64,000 bases of DNA, taken from positions 29,070,378 to 29,134,377 of the forward strand of contig JAKGHH010000008.1 in assembly GCA_022828595.1 (NCBI GenBank), read 5' to 3'. Made by a program: the position numbers and the translations under genes. Below the pieces are notes generated by a model. The model made no database searches. It was not told the DNA's origin and was given only the letters and a program-made list of their open reading frames with translations. The stretch's first letter is position 1. Each line of letters begins with the position of its first letter. Of the stretch, positions 11,195 through 23,044 are shown piece by piece. Origin of the DNA: Nelumbo lutea. Taxonomy: Eukaryota; Streptophyta; Magnoliopsida; Proteales; Nelumbonaceae.

Positions 11195-11467
11195 GGAAAA
11201 ACAAAAATGGTGAAACACCTCAAACCTTGTTTTTTGAGGCGCATTCCTATTTTTCTACACACCAAAGCTTTCATGATTTTTATTATCTCATATGCATTTT
11301 CTCTCTTTTCTTCTTCTACCTCGGTGTTGTTGTTCCTAGGAATCCTCACAACACGGTATGCAGAAGAATACTTTCTTGTATCCCTGCCCAAGAAATTGAT
11401 AATTGGTCTTGCCACCCTATTCTTTTCAATGTTCTTTACTTGTCATCACTTGCTCTTAAGTCGTTAA
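11195..11467 (+). pseudogene. Ankyrin/PGG-domain (ITN1-like) gene fragment
   Basis: Members are plasma-membrane ankyrin-repeat proteins with a C-terminal PGG transmembrane domain, involved in stress and defence responses. Here 11199-11250 in one frame reads NKNGETPQTLFFEAH, the end of an ankyrin repeat. From 11240, in another frame, IPIFLHTKAFMIFIIS, SLFSSSTSVL, FLGILTTRYAEE and SLPKKLIIGLATLFFS match the PGG-domain transmembrane hairpin. The segment normally joining them (first membrane helix and PGG motif) is missing and the frame changes at the join. The other ankyrin repeats are absent and the last helix degenerates before a stop at 11465. A nonfunctional gene piece, perhaps moved here by a transposon. 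Confidence 0.75.
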
Positions 11468-12511
11468 TTGTAATGCTGGATCTCAAAAAATCTAATCAAC
11501 GACAAAAAAAGGCAGAAAAATTTGCTTCATTTTTCCTTTTACATGAAAAGACCCAAAATTTGAGTAATAAGTGGAATTGAAATTCCGGCCAAAATCTTAA
11601 CTACTGTTATTTCTTTTTGAGAGGAAATACTTGTGTTGTCAGCATTAATAACTTGATCAGGTTAAATTTTGGATTTTATGTAATCTTTTAGTTTTGATCC
11701 AACTATTTCTTTCCTGGATTTTTATTTTATAGTATTTATATATTTCTCTCATTCATATTAAAATTATTTAATATTTATTACGATGAAGGGTCATTACGCT
11801 CAACGTTTTAGGTTCATTGTCGAATTAATTTTTCATATTTCGCAACGTTATTTGTTCCTTCTTCCTTCGAAGTCCAGTTTTCTTTCCTTTTCTTCTTGCC
11901 CTGATAGCATCCTCTCTTTGTTTACAACACAACAGATGCAACAGATTCAGAATTAACAATTTGGGTTTCATTCCTGAATGCATGCATATCTGAATTCTAT
12001 AGAAATTAACGACTTTTGCTAATTCAAGTGTTCAACCTAGATGCTAAGATGCTTTTTTTTTTCTTTTGGGTAATCAACCTAGATGGGATGATGAGATGCT
12101 GATCTCTAAGGCTATACTAAGCACGAAGTGGTTTTGATTTGGTTTATAACAAGTTGCGCTTGGTTATATACTTATTTTGTAAAACACATAACATGACATT
12201 GGAATTGTCAAGAATTGTGAATTTGGTGATGTCAATGTGTTGTAGCTTCAGCTGAGCTGCTTTGCAATTTACTTTAGAAATTTTATAAGCATTTATGCAT
12301 TTTTTTTTGAATTTTTTGGCACATATATTTCCAAACTAATTCAACTAGTTTGAATTTCTTTCCATCTTAAGTTGTTTTTATTCTAATAATTTCTTGCATG
12401 TCTAATTTGAAAAAATGCCTTGGTCATCACTATATTTTATGTAATTGAATGTAATGATGTTTTGCAAAGACATGCCTTGATCACCACTAAATAGGAATCA
12501 AGGGAAAAAAG

Positions 12512-13665
12512 TTGGCTGCAATTGCTATTTCTATGCATTATGAAATGACGATGAAGTATGCTTATTTATGTATTTTGATAGTTATTATCATTGCAATCAG
12601 GAGGAGAAGGACGATGGTCTCTAGGATATTGAATAGTTATGATAAAGATGGGATTGGTAAGGAATTATTTGAGGAAAGGCTTGCAATTAGGTTTTCAAAC
12701 ATTAAGTCTATGGTCATGGAATCAGATCAATCATGTATAGACTATACACGAATGGATAGGACTAATTATTTGAGGCTATGTGAGTTACTAAGGAGTGCAG
12801 GAAATTAAGAGAAATGGGAGTGATTTGAGGTGTGCCCATTTTTTATTTATTTTTTCTTTTTCATTACAAATAGCAAACATTTAAAGGTTAGAATTTTTAA
12901 TTTTATTTCTCTTATTTTATTGTATAGGGTTGTTTAGGAGCTTTAGATGGAACATATATTAGGGTTTAAGTGTTTGAAAAGGATTAGCCTAGATATCAAA
13001 TGAAGAATGAAATTGCAATAAATGTATTGGGTGTTTGCTCTCCAGATATGCGACTCATTTACATTTTACATGGCTAGAAGGGATCTGGTCATGACACTAG
13101 AGTCCTTCATAATGCCATTTCAAGGAGAAATGGTTTAAAAGTACCACAAGGTAAAAATGAACCATGAGAATTAGGACACTAGAGCAAAAATTCTAATATT
13201 GATGATTAAGAAACTAATATGTATTGTTATATTTGTTATATTTGTTTAGGTTACACTAGAGCAAAAATTAACCATGAGTGATTCCTAACACCTTATAGGG
13301 GTCAAAGATATCACCTAAATGAGTGGAGGCAAGGGCACCAACTGAACACCTTGATTGAGATACTCAACATGAGGTATTTTATAGCTAGAAATGTAATTGA
13401 GAGGACATTTGGCCTCTTAAAAATAAGGTGGGCAATACTTAGGACCTCAACTTGGTATCCAATAAAGACCCAGTATAGGATCATTAGTGCATGTTGCCTC
13501 TTATACACCTATATAAGGAAAAATATGTAAATTGACCCCATAGAATCAAGAATTGAAAATTTTTTAACCACTGAAGGAGGTTCACAAAGTGTAGCAGAGG
13601 TTGATGAACAAACCACAAGTCTAGAGAGTAGCAATGAATGGACTGCATTCAGATACAACATGGCA
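12512..13665 (+). pseudogene. HARBI1-like PIF/Harbinger transposase pseudogene
   Basis: DDE nuclease (DDE_Tnp_4) that cuts and joins PIF/Harbinger DNA. An N-terminal frame (12512-12808) has the family's DRTNYLRLCELLR. From 12928, after an intron-like TGTATAG, GCLGALDGTYI carries the first catalytic Asp. NVLGVCSPDMR and SGHDTRVLHNAI (second Asp) follow to a possible donor at 13151. After 13250, LTPYRGQRYHLNEWR, ARNVIERTFGLLKIRWAIL (catalytic Glu) and YRIISACCLL complete the domain. Defects: about 80 residues are missing between the first and second parts, in-frame stops follow TYIRV and ILHG, and stops occur near the start and end of the last exon. The catalytic triad is still readable but the gene is dead. 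Confidence 0.85.
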
Positions 13666-13957
13666 AATTAGATGTGGCAACAATTTAGACATTAAGCAAT
13701 GCATTTTCTTATTTAGGCTATTGTATCAAATGTACTAGATCTTTATTATGTCTATATGGGAATAATATATTTTACTTTTATGTATTGTTCAATCAAACTT
13801 GAATTGTTTGTAACAATTGTTCGCTTATTTATGTTTGCATTTCTTGTGTTCATCTATTAATTGTTATTAGAAATAGATAACATGTGAGTTATTTTTAACA
13901 ATTATTTACTTATTTATTTATGCCTTCATTGTGTATATCCAGTACTTATTATTAGAA

Positions 13958-15045
13958 ATGGTTGGAAAGGATAAGGAGAAGAAACACCAAATAGGCAAAA
14001 CAGAATTTAGATAAAGGTAGATGATGAAAAATTGGTCGGGGGCTTAATGATGTTGGCTCAAATTAGAATGTGGAAAGTAGATAATGGGACATTCAAGGTA
14101 GGTTATTTGGTACAATTAGAAAAGTACATGGAAGAAAATCTCCCTGGATGTGGATTAAAGGCAATACACCTCATATATAATCTCGAGTGAAGTATATAAA
14201 GAGACAATATGGGGCCATATGTGAGATGTTAGGCCCTAGTTGTTCAGGATTTGGGTGGGATGACATCAAGAAATGCATTACATGTGAGGAAGAAGTCTTC
14301 AATGGGTGGGTTAAGGTCATTGTGGATTATTGTATTTTATATTTTAGACAAATGTATACATCTATTTTACATGGCATCCAATTTATTAATATATTTTTGT
14401 TTTGATAAATGTAGAGACATCCATATGCCAAATGATTAAGGAACAAGTATTTTCCATTTCTTGATGAACTTTCTATCATCTCTAGAAGAGATAGAGCCAT
14501 TGGGGAGCATGCAGAAACCCCTTCTAATGTTGTAGAAGTTGTTGATAGGGAAGAACAATTTAGTTACCAACCCAAGGAAAGTGAACCAATTAATGAAGGA
14601 GAATCTCAACAAGTTTAGTTAGAGTTTTTTTCGAGAGGATAACATGACTTCACACTCTACCACACAACCACCATCCACCCAACCTCCAATAGGTACTTCA
14701 TCAACCTCTCGCCTTCATAGAGAAAGTAAGAGGTTAAGAAGCTACGTGGATGATGACCCATTGGTTAAGGTGCTTTTAGAAAAGATAGATAGGGTTGAAA
14801 AACGGTTTGTTGAATACAATGTTAGGGTTACACAAGTGATAGATGCATTGAATGTGGATAAGGAGGGTAGGGAGATGAGAATGAAAGTGTTTGAAGAGAT
14901 AAGGGAGATCCCTGGTTTAACTTTAGATGAGATGATCAAAGTGAGTAAAAAGTTAATTAGTGACATGGGAGAGGTTGAATACTTTTTTGGCCTACCACCC
15001 AACTTTAGAAATGCATACATTTTCTCTTACCTCTTCTCTGATTAA
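13958..15045 (+). pseudogene. Myb/SANT-like DNA-binding protein pseudogene of PIF element
   Basis: The accessory protein of PIF/Harbinger elements binds the element ends and helps bring the transposase to DNA. After ATGGTTGGAAAGG at 13958, frames read KVGYLVQLEKYMEENLPGCG (about 14097-14155), then KYIKRQYGAICEMLGPSC and GFGWDDIKKCI (to about 14310), the Myb_DNA-bind_3-type trihelix. After an intron (about 14311-14410), LRNKYFPFLDELS and RDRAIGEHAETP follow. A C-terminal frame at 14644-15045 ends VEYFFGLPPNFRNAYIFSYL, typical of the protein's tail. At least two frameshifts and several stops break it. Confidence 0.8.
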
Positions 15046-15060
15046 TAACTTAATAAAACA

Positions 15061-16224
15061 ATAGTTATTTTTTTTTTGTATTTTGATTATTAGAAAACAT
15101 ATAGTTAATGAATAGAAAACAAAAACATATTATCTTTTTTTCTTCTTCTTTTTTTTTGTTTTAACATAGCAAGTTCTACTTATTGATTTGGCAGGATGAA
15201 CCTCTAGTTTGTTTTTAATTCAGATATTTCTATGATTAGTGGTATTAGGAAAACCTCTAAAAAGGATAAAGTTGGCAATAGTGATTGGTTTGTGATTGAT
15301 TGGGTTCCTTTTGATACGACACAGACCTATTACACAAGTTTATAAAACATAACCTCCAAAAAAATTCATTTAGGCCAAAAGGGTAATTTTGGCAATAGTG
15401 TAATATGCGGGCCTCTTACCTAGGAAAGTTGGCGAGACAAAAGAACATGGGTAAATAAATTTACCTAGGAAACACTTACCTGGGTAAGTGAATTTATCTA
15501 GGTAAGTAAGATAGTGGTATGAAGAGAATATCACTAGTGGAAAAGTTCGACCATCTTGGAAAAATATTGTAGATAGAATGTGTAGGAAATAAATTCAAAA
15601 TCTTTAAATTCTTCAATAGGAACATGCATCATCAGTTTAAGACATTGCTCTCTTATTAATTGGTATTGTTGGAAATGAGATTTCTATATGCTCATTCAAA
15701 GAAAGATGTAATTGTTTTTCACATTCTCTTTTCCAATAAAAGTTATAATTTTCATTAGAAACGTTTTGTACAATTATGTTTTTATATATAATTGTATGTA
15801 TAGTTTATAGGCAATACTGTAGGGAATCTAAATGATAGTTGAAACTTGTCATGGGAAATTTGGATTGCCTAGTCTCTTATAGACCTAAAATATCCTAAGG
15901 GTGAGCTTGCACAAATTACTTTAGAGGTTAGCATACTCAACCATTGAAGTGAGACTTCTAACTACTATGTGAGTGTGTATTGGATACACACAAATATGAT
16001 CCAATTTAGAATTTAATTCATGGAAGGAATTTTCTGCTATTGTCATTTGTATGGATCTTTCTTATGCAATTTCTTTAGTCTTTCATCTTGAAGAATTTTA
16101 AAATTGCACATAGGATCATGATTAGCTATTTTGATATACCATGCATAAGGATGGATATTAAAGATTTATGGTTATGAAACTCTATGGTGGGTCTCTATTA
16201 AGATGTGTACCCTTAAACTAGATA
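15061..16224. other. Intergenic DNA with a partial MITE-A relative
   Basis: Bases about 15395-15520 resemble MITE family A (ACAAAAGAACATGGGTAAAT, then CCTAGGAAACACTTACCTGGG). The remainder is AT-rich, with no gene or terminal repeats recognised. Confidence 0.45.
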
Positions 16225-16320
16225 AGAGTGTTATTGGCAAGTAGTTAATTCAAATAAGGACTCTAGCCAAGAGTGGTAATTAGACTTGGACTATAGAAGA
16301 GGGATCTTAATGACACTAAG

Positions 16321-16995
16321 GTGGCATTTGATAAATCTTAAATTTTAGATTTGAAAAGTTGAAAAGATATTAAAAGTGTCTTATATCTAAAAAGAGGCAT
16401 TGATACTTTTCTACATTTTAATGGATATGAATAGATAATGTTGTTTGTGTTGGATCAATTGTGCAACATTTGAAATTGCTTTGTTTACTATTTTACCCTT
16501 GGAACAGGCTATTTTGTAATTTTGAATGCAGTTAGCACTATTTCATATAAAATAATTTATCAAATTCAGAATAATATCAAAGTTATACAAAAAAATTAAT
16601 AAAAATAATCAGTAACTAATAAAAAATTTTAAAATAATTAAAATAATAGATAAAATTTAATAAATAATTAAATAATTATTTATTTTATTATTAGTAATAC
16701 TAAAATAATAAATTAAATAATAATTTATAATAATTACTAAAAATGATTAATAATTATAAATAACACAATAAAAAATAATAAAAATTATTAATCACTAATA
16801 AAAATATTAATATGATTAAAATTTAATAAAATTAAAATAATTAATTATTTAATTATTATTTTTATTTAATTCATTTTTTTCAAGGGAGTGAGAGAGAGGG
16901 GAGGGGGGATAGAACCGCCACTATAACTTGTAGTGGCAGTGGCGGAAAGCGGGAAGATAGGGAGAGAAAAAGAGAATGAGAAAGAGGTAAGGATG

Positions 16996-17087
<92 letters not shown>

Positions 17088-17335
17088 TGCCCTTGCAAGT
17101 TGTAGCGGCGATGGTAGGAAGACAGGGGGAGAGAGTGAAAGAAAAACCAAATGATTTTGAGCACACGAGAAGATAGTGGTAGCACTTATCATTTCCAAAA
17201 TATTGGAAGGGTAACTTTGACTATGCATTGGCTCTGAAACGCGTTTGAGCGCGTTAAGAGCAAGCCTAAACTCTAAAGTCTTCAAGTCTGAAGACAAAAT
17301 TCAGATCAAATTTAAGAGGAAAAACCAAATGGGTG
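16321..17335. mobile_element. Putative MITE containing GATA and GA microsatellites
   Basis: The left end GTGGCATTTGATAAATCTTA and the reverse complement of the right end (CACCCATTTGGTTTTTCCTC, then TTAAATTTGATCTGAATTTTG) are weak inverted copies. An AT-rich left arm (16540-16865) contains almost only A, T and AATAAT words. A (GATA)n run of about 13 units spans 16992-17044, followed directly by (GA)n to 17085. No clean target duplication is seen. Confidence 0.35.
16992..17085 (+). repeat. Compound microsatellite (GATA)n(GA)n
   Basis: GATA repeats run from about 16992 to 17044 and pass directly into GA repeats to 17085. This likely arose by point change and slippage within one array. The minus-strand 'proteins' rich in SLSLSL and YLSI come only from this array. 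Confidence 0.9.
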
Positions 17336-17529
17336 TGAGGAATCCTAATAACACTAAGACTATTGATGAGTAGTTAATTCAATTCATAACTTTAGCCAAG
17401 AGCTATAGTTAAACTTAGAATGTAGGAGAGGAATCCTAATGACAATAAAACTCCTAAATGAGTAAGTTCCTAGGTAATAGTAAGATGAGTATTGGAAAAT
17501 TAGAGTTGAACTCAAACTACCTTATCTCA

Positions 17530-18095
17530 GCACTTGATTTTTTGTTCGGTTTGTCGCCTAAACCCCAATTCACCCCAAACACCCACTCATACCCTTTCGA
17601 TTTCTCTAAAACATCCAAAACCTAGAAAATCCCAGCTTTTAGCTCCAAAGCCCTCAAATCCATCGTTAAACTTACTCAATACCTATCTAATGGCCTCGAT
17701 TGACCCTCACTTACACCTTGACCATTAGATCAAGCACAACCACCAGACCCATGACCTCCCAAAAGACTTACTCGTAAAATTACATCTTAAGATTCCTTCG
17801 TTTACCCCTTCATCGATAAAAGATTCCATTCTGATGCTTCTTAATAGCCTAAACACCCAAAACTCAGATTCCCTTGATCTTGACACATATGAACCGATCA
17901 ACCACATCAGTGAATTTTGGATGTATCAAAACACCTGCTCATATATTCTCCAATTTTCCCTTCCATCAAACCAAGATTTTCGTTCTAGAACATCTCGTTG
18001 ACCTGAATTCTTATGATCTTGACCCTTTAAGTCTGATCAGACCTCATCATCAGATCCTGAAAACCCCCAAATACCCCCAAATACTTGTAGCAGGA
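17530..18095 (-). repeat. Fragment of the 160-bp-unit repeat family (reverse orientation)
   Basis: Reverse complement of this stretch matches the interior of blocks L and R (about 20280-21390 and 49650-50740): landmarks CATCGTTAAACTTACTCAATAC, GGCCTCGATTGACC and GATCTTGACCCTTTAAGTC, read on the minus strand. It abuts the F-box pseudogene and replaces its 3' part. A smaller fragment is at 37410-37600. Confidence 0.6.
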
Positions 18096-18460
18096 TTAAC
18101 CACATAAAGGTTGTGAAGATTCAACCCATCTTGTAACAAAAACAAACCATTAGAGCAGCTTTTAAGGTTGGGCATCTCACATGATCTCAAAGATCTAAAT
18201 TTGATGAGTCGAACTATCATCTTGCATTCTCTAATCTCCATAAAACATATTGCAATCCAACCGAGCTTGAAACATATTGGTCCTAGAGTAATCAAACTCT
18301 GTTCGGCACTGGAGTAATGAGCCTTGATGAAATGAGGGTTGGAGATTAATTCAGTCCACTTCCTACGGACAAGTCCGAAGTTGTTATGAAGAAAATCTGC
18401 TGGAACCCTAGTCAGTATCTTTTCAAAGACGATATCATCGCATAAATATGGGATGTCCAT
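18096..18460 (-). pseudogene. F-box/FBA-type gene, truncated copy 1
   Basis: F-box proteins are substrate receptors of SCF ubiquitin ligases. From the ATG at 18458-18460 (minus strand) the frame reads MDIPYLCDDIVFEKILTRVP, ADFLHNNFGLVRRKWTELIS and NPHFIKAHYS, a plant F-box of about 45 residues, then a linker to LNLHNLYVVNPATS, where the F-box-associated (FBA) domain begins. There the gene is cut off and the unrelated repeat at 17530-18095 follows. The reading frame is otherwise open for about 120 codons. Two further copies are at 29345-30364 and 31270-32241. Upstream DNA to about 19130 is also shared with those copies, so the unit was duplicated with its promoter region. Confidence 0.75.
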
Positions 18461-19782
18461 CTTCAGATTCTATTATATTAATTCCTGCACTTCCCCATGT
18501 TAGTTTGTCTTGAAAAAGGAAATTGATGATTGAATTGACAACAAACAAGTGTTAAAGAACGAGAGAATTTTTAACAATGAAAAAGAAGAAGACAACGGAT
18601 GCTGGTAGTCTATGACAGATCACAGATGAGACTAATGAATAAAGAAACATTTTAAATCCCAGTCTGATTTGGAATGTGGTTGATAGAGTGCAAAGTTAGT
18701 GATCAGTTTGAAGACTAATTAAACTAAACAACTTGGCATGCAAGAGAACGTTGGAAAACACATAAAAAGACAATGCATTTGTTTTTGGGTTGGTAATATT
18801 CATGGGAAATTCAAGAAGGCTGTGTGTGAAGAACCACAAGATGGATTGATGTGTCCTTATTTTGTAGGGAGTAATAACTAATTAATTTGGTTGAAAGCTA
18901 CTTACTGAACTGTGACATGATTTTTTGAAAGATGTGTTAGGAAAGGATAACGATACCTTAAATTATTGGATTTATAAGAGGAAATTGAATGCTCTAGTAA
19001 TAGTATTCAAATTACATTTTATTCACTCACAGTAACGAGATATCATATTTCAAAAATGGAGTATTTTACTTAAAGAAAAATTTTAGAAATTTCAGAGGTT
19101 ATCCGTACTTTTATATATATTTCAACACAGGTTTCCTGTGGCATCTAAACATCAACTCAATTGAAATTATAAGACAAACACTGTGAGATAATGGTCAACG
19201 AACAGAATAAACCTTGCATATTATTCTAAACAGCAATTCCATAAGCAAACAAACTAAAGCTTATTACAATTACATTCAAGCTGAACTTAAGAAATCTCAC
19301 GAATTAGATGATAGCGTTAACAGAGTAAACGATTATAAATAAATGGCAATGTATAATGGGTAAAAGAATATGTAGTAAATGACTAAGAAGAGAAAAGAAA
19401 AACTTCTACAGCACCGTGTGATGTAATTCTGCAAGTCTGGATTAATTTTAAGAATTTCATATATACCAGCTCGGCAAAATCCTCATCGCTGGTTCCGGAA
19501 GGGAAACCATCCAAACACCGATTATTTCATAGCAAGACGAGAGAGAAAAGAAATAATCAATAAAAATCAGAGATAGATCATAGTGGAAGAAACTCACCGA
19601 ATTGGATTTAGCCTGAGATCGAGTACTGCAACCGTAATCCAAAGTCTGTCGTTTCTAATTTCTTTCTTCGAGCAAGTTGACGACTGACAAACGGTTGGAC
19701 TTCGGGCTTTCAAATTAGAAAGATTTTTTCTTTTATAAGCTTTGGATTAGGAAGTTAGGCTTCGTTAAGTAGTAGGGTGCTG
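18461..19782. other. 5' flank of F-box copy 1 and possible leader exon
   Basis: Bases 18461-18900 and 18950-19125 match the flanks of the copies near 30365-30730, 32242-32770 and 33765-33930. Further out, the minus strand at about 19680-19595 ends ATCCAATTCGGTGAGTTTC, a good splice-donor context that could mark a noncoding first exon of the original gene. This is inference only. Confidence 0.4.
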
Positions 19783-20269
19783 TAGGGGTAGACAGATCGA
19801 ATTCGAAGTCGATTAGGAATTCTAATATCCCAATTCGAGTCGGATGAGAAATTCTGGTATTTGAATTTGATTCGTTATCTAATGGTTAATATTCAAATTG
19901 GAATCCGATTAAGTATTTGAATATTTAATCCGATTCTAATTTGATTAATTAATTATTTTAAATAATTAATAAATATATAAAATAAATATTTTATTAATAT
20001 AAAATATATAAATTATTTATATAATTTAATTATTACGTATAAATTATATAAAATATTTTATATGTTATATATAAGAATTAAATAATTGGCCGAATTCGGA
20101 TATTTATCGAATGGAATCAAATCATATCCGAATTCGAATCCGATTAACTATTTAGATAGAATAGGATACTCAAATTTGACCGATTAGATATTCAAATTAT
20201 TTGAATTTGATTCAATTATGTCGAATATCAAATTCAAAATCGGATTTTTGAATACCATTGACACCCTTA
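19783..20269. mobile_element. hAT-like MITE rich in GAATTCGGAT words
   Basis: Starts TAGGGGTAGACA and ends ATTGACACCCTTA, inverse ends of the TAGGGGTGTCAAT type common among plant hAT MITEs. Flanks share GGTGC (GGGTGCTG left, AGGTGCAC right), consistent with a decayed 8-bp duplication. The arms contain repeated GAATTCGAA/GATTCGGA words around an AT-rich core. Its right part recurs at 49422-49649, where the left part is missing. Confidence 0.6.
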
Positions 20270-20520
20270 AGGTGCACTGGTAGTTTTGTAAATATTTGGA
20301 AGTTTGGGGGTATTTCGATGATTTTGAGGCATTTAGGTCAAACTGGGTCTAGGAGGGTCTAAGCTGGTCTTCTGGTTCAATGGTGGAGATTTTTGGCAAA
20401 AAAAAATGGAGGTTTAAGATGGGTTTGACTGTAGAGTGAGGTTGTGTAAGTGTGGGTTAATGGGATTAGTTGAAACGAAATCTATTTGGATGAAGGGGTA
20501 GGTGAGTTTTTTTTTTATTG

Positions 20521-21335
20521 AAATTTGGTAGGGTGGGGTTTTTGGACAATCTGAGTTGATTGGTTGGATTGGATTGGTTGAAATGGGCCCGGATTGGGCA
20601 GATTTGGTAAGGGCTCAATTTGGTTAATCTCGAGTCTCGAAACACAATCTTTGTGTGATTGAGGGGAAAACAAGGTCTATTTTGGATAAAAATTCACAAG
20701 GTGGGGCTTTTGGGTAGTCTAAGGTGATTGGTGAGGTTAGATTGAGCCAATTGGGCCTTGGATCGGATAGACTTGGAATCCGGTCAATTTGGAGCATCGA
20801 AACAAAATCTAGTTGTGATGGATGGGTAGACAAATTTGTTTTGGGCTGAAATTTCATAGGCGGGTGCTTGGGGTGTCCATGATTTGATTATGAGATCTAA
20901 TCAGTCTTAGAGGGGGGAAGATTCATAGGAATTTGGGTCAATGAGATGTTTTGGAACGAAATCTTGGTTTGATAGAAGAGCAAGTGGAAGAAACTAGGGG
21001 TGAAATTTTATGAGCAGGTGTTGTGGTATGTCCGGAATCTAAAGGTATGGTCTGATCAGTTAGGATTTGTCAAGACCAAGGTAATTTGGGTTCTAAGTGT
21101 TTAGGTTAACAAGATTGGCCGAAATGGAATCTTTGCTTGATGAAAGGGTAAATGGAGGAATCTTGAACTGAAATTTTATGGGTAGGTGTTTTGGGAGGTC
21201 CTTGGTTAGATGGCTGTGTCTGATCTAATGGTTGGGGTGTAAGTGGAGGTTGATCAGGGCCATTAGTTCAATATCGATGAGGTTTAATAGTGGATTTGAG
21301 GGGCTTTTGAGTTGAAAGTTGAGATTTTAGGTTTT
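20521..21335 (+). repeat. Five diverged ~160-bp tandem units
   Basis: The recurring start GAAATTT..TAGG (or AAAATTCACAAGG) appears at about 20521, 20687, 20848, 21003 and 21170, spaced 155-167 bp. Each unit continues with a GGTxTTxGGGxAGTCT segment, a TTxxATTATGAGATCTGATC-like segment, a GGGxCAATxxGA segment and GGAACGAAATCTTxGTTTGAT. The matching stretch in block R is 49890-50690, where the second unit has lost about 30 bp. Confidence 0.7.
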
Positions 21336-22869
21336 TTGAGCATTTCGAAGAGATCGGGAGTGTCTGATTTTTTGGTTTTTTATGCACTTACAATAAAAAA
21401 TTTAAACTGTCGGTGCTAGACTAGTTGGTGCCAGTGGTTGTTGTTGGTGCCAGACTTCTTAGTGCCGCTTTCACCTGAAATGAGAGCTTGAGAGGTTGCA
21501 CTGGGTGGAGATGCAAAGAGGAAAGATGAGAGAGAGTAAAGATCAGATGGCGTTGGACTGTTGGTGCTTACTTATTGGCGAGGTGACAACCAGCATTGCC
21601 ATTGGTGCCGTCATGTCGGTGGTTGGCGCGGGTTGTGCTACCATCTGGAGCAGGTACCGGAAGAAGAAGATAGTATAGTGGCAGTCTGGCAGAGTGCTGA
21701 ACTTTAAATTGAGAGGTTAAAATTTCAAAGAGAAGGTTAAAATTCTTTGTAGAATTCTTTTATTTGATTTTCAAGAAAAAATAAAAATATAGTATAGGTA
21801 TAATATTATATAAATATATATTATTGTATATATATTGGTTGGTTCGGTTAACTATCGATCTTTTTAAATTGTTAACCGAAACCAAACCAAAACTATTGGT
21901 TTTTTAAGAATATTGAAATGAAACCGAATTGATCAGTTCGGTTAACTACTTTTTCTGTTCGATTTCGATTAGTTTTTTCGTTGGTTTGGTTTTTCGGTTT
22001 TTTTGCTCACCCCTACAAAAATCAGGTGCTGACATTCATCTTTAATATAAGTTAAAAAATAGTATCATGAAAACTAAAATAAATAATTTAAGATTTAATT
22101 TTTTTTCTAAAAAATTACTGAAAACTAAAAATTATAAAAATTATATATTTCGTCTACCTAACCAATTTTCCTATATCCATGATCATGGGCTGAGCTGAGC
22201 CCAACGAGATTTTGGAATGGCTAGGTTTGAGTTTTTAGGCTGTGTGCAAGGCCAGGGCCTCAAAACTTGGCTTCGGCTTAGGCTGAGGACTTAGGTAGCC
22301 CAAACTTGATCCAAGGCCAACCGAACCCAGTCCAATTGAAGACAGTAGGTTGGGCTTAGGCTAAGGACTTAGGTAGCCCAAACCTGACCAAAGGCCAACC
22401 GAACCCAACCCAATCAAAGACAACAACTTAAACAGATACATATATACATGCATACTATTTAATAAAAATAGCTATATGTACATTTGTAAAGTAAATTTGT
22501 ACATATAATTCTAGGCCATAATGTCCAATAAAAAAATATGTTCATAAATTCTTTCAAACCCAATTAATCCCAACCAAGCCCTACTAAATCCGATCAGACA
22601 CAACCCAAGGCCGATCGAACTTGGCCTGAATTTTGTTGGGTTAAACTCAGGGTTGATAAACTCATGGATCTAATACTTTAATATGAATAATATACATTTA
22701 TATTAAAACTTTTATTTTTATTTGTAGGTACACATCAGTTACCGATGAACTCACCAGACTTTCCACTTATAGTTTCCCAATCAAACACAAAAACATTCCC
22801 ATCAGATTTTGCTCTTGCATTTTTCGAATCTCTTATACTCACAAACTCTTATCACATCACATCCCTGCC

Positions 22870-22965
22870 TTGTGTCGGGAACATCTCCCGATTATAGTAT
22901 CACTCCCGATGATATCATCATTGGGAGATGTTCCGAATGCATGACGGGGATGTGCTGTGGGGCGG
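22870..22965. repeat. Small foldback motif (family F), copy 1
   Basis: GGGAACATCTCCCGATTATAG is followed after about 25 bp by its inverse CATCATTGGGAGATGTTCC, then a GGGGATGTGCTGTGGGGC arm. Related foldbacks are at 52333-52390 (one arm deleted), 54465-54561 (most symmetric) and about 36445-36535. Confidence 0.6.
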
Positions 22966-23044
22966 AGATATGAACTTCCCTACAGGTGTCTATTGGGAAT
23001 ATCTATCCTATCATTTATGGGAAGATGTTCCTTAATACATACTC

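Larger units (their letters stand above)
12400..15060 (+). mobile_element. Decayed PIF/Harbinger element (coding core; ends not found)
   Basis: A HARBI1-like transposase pseudogene (12512-13665) and a Myb/SANT-like pseudogene (13958-15045) lie in the same orientation, the two-gene content expected of an autonomous plant PIF/Harbinger element. I could not locate convincing terminal inverted repeats or TTA/TAA duplications, so the coordinates cover the coding core only. It is a plausible relative of the source that mobilised the PIF-type MITEs in this window. Confidence 0.7.
16225..17446. repeat. ~95-bp direct repeat split by an insertion
   Basis: A unit at 16225-16320 (GAGTGTTATTGGCAAGTAGT, AATTCAAATAAGGACTC, TAGCCAAGAGTGG, ending GGGATCTTAATGACACTAAG) recurs at about 17351-17446 (ATTGATGAGTAGTTAATTC, TTTAGCCAAGAGC, ending GGAATCCTAATGACAATAA). 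The copies flank the putative element at 16321-17335. They look like a short tandem duplication interrupted by that insertion. Confidence 0.5.

Noticed and set aside
16866..17297. Minus-strand proteins rich in SLSLSL and YLSIYLSI
   Set aside because: These are translations of the GATA/GA microsatellite in three frames, with no independent coding evidence.
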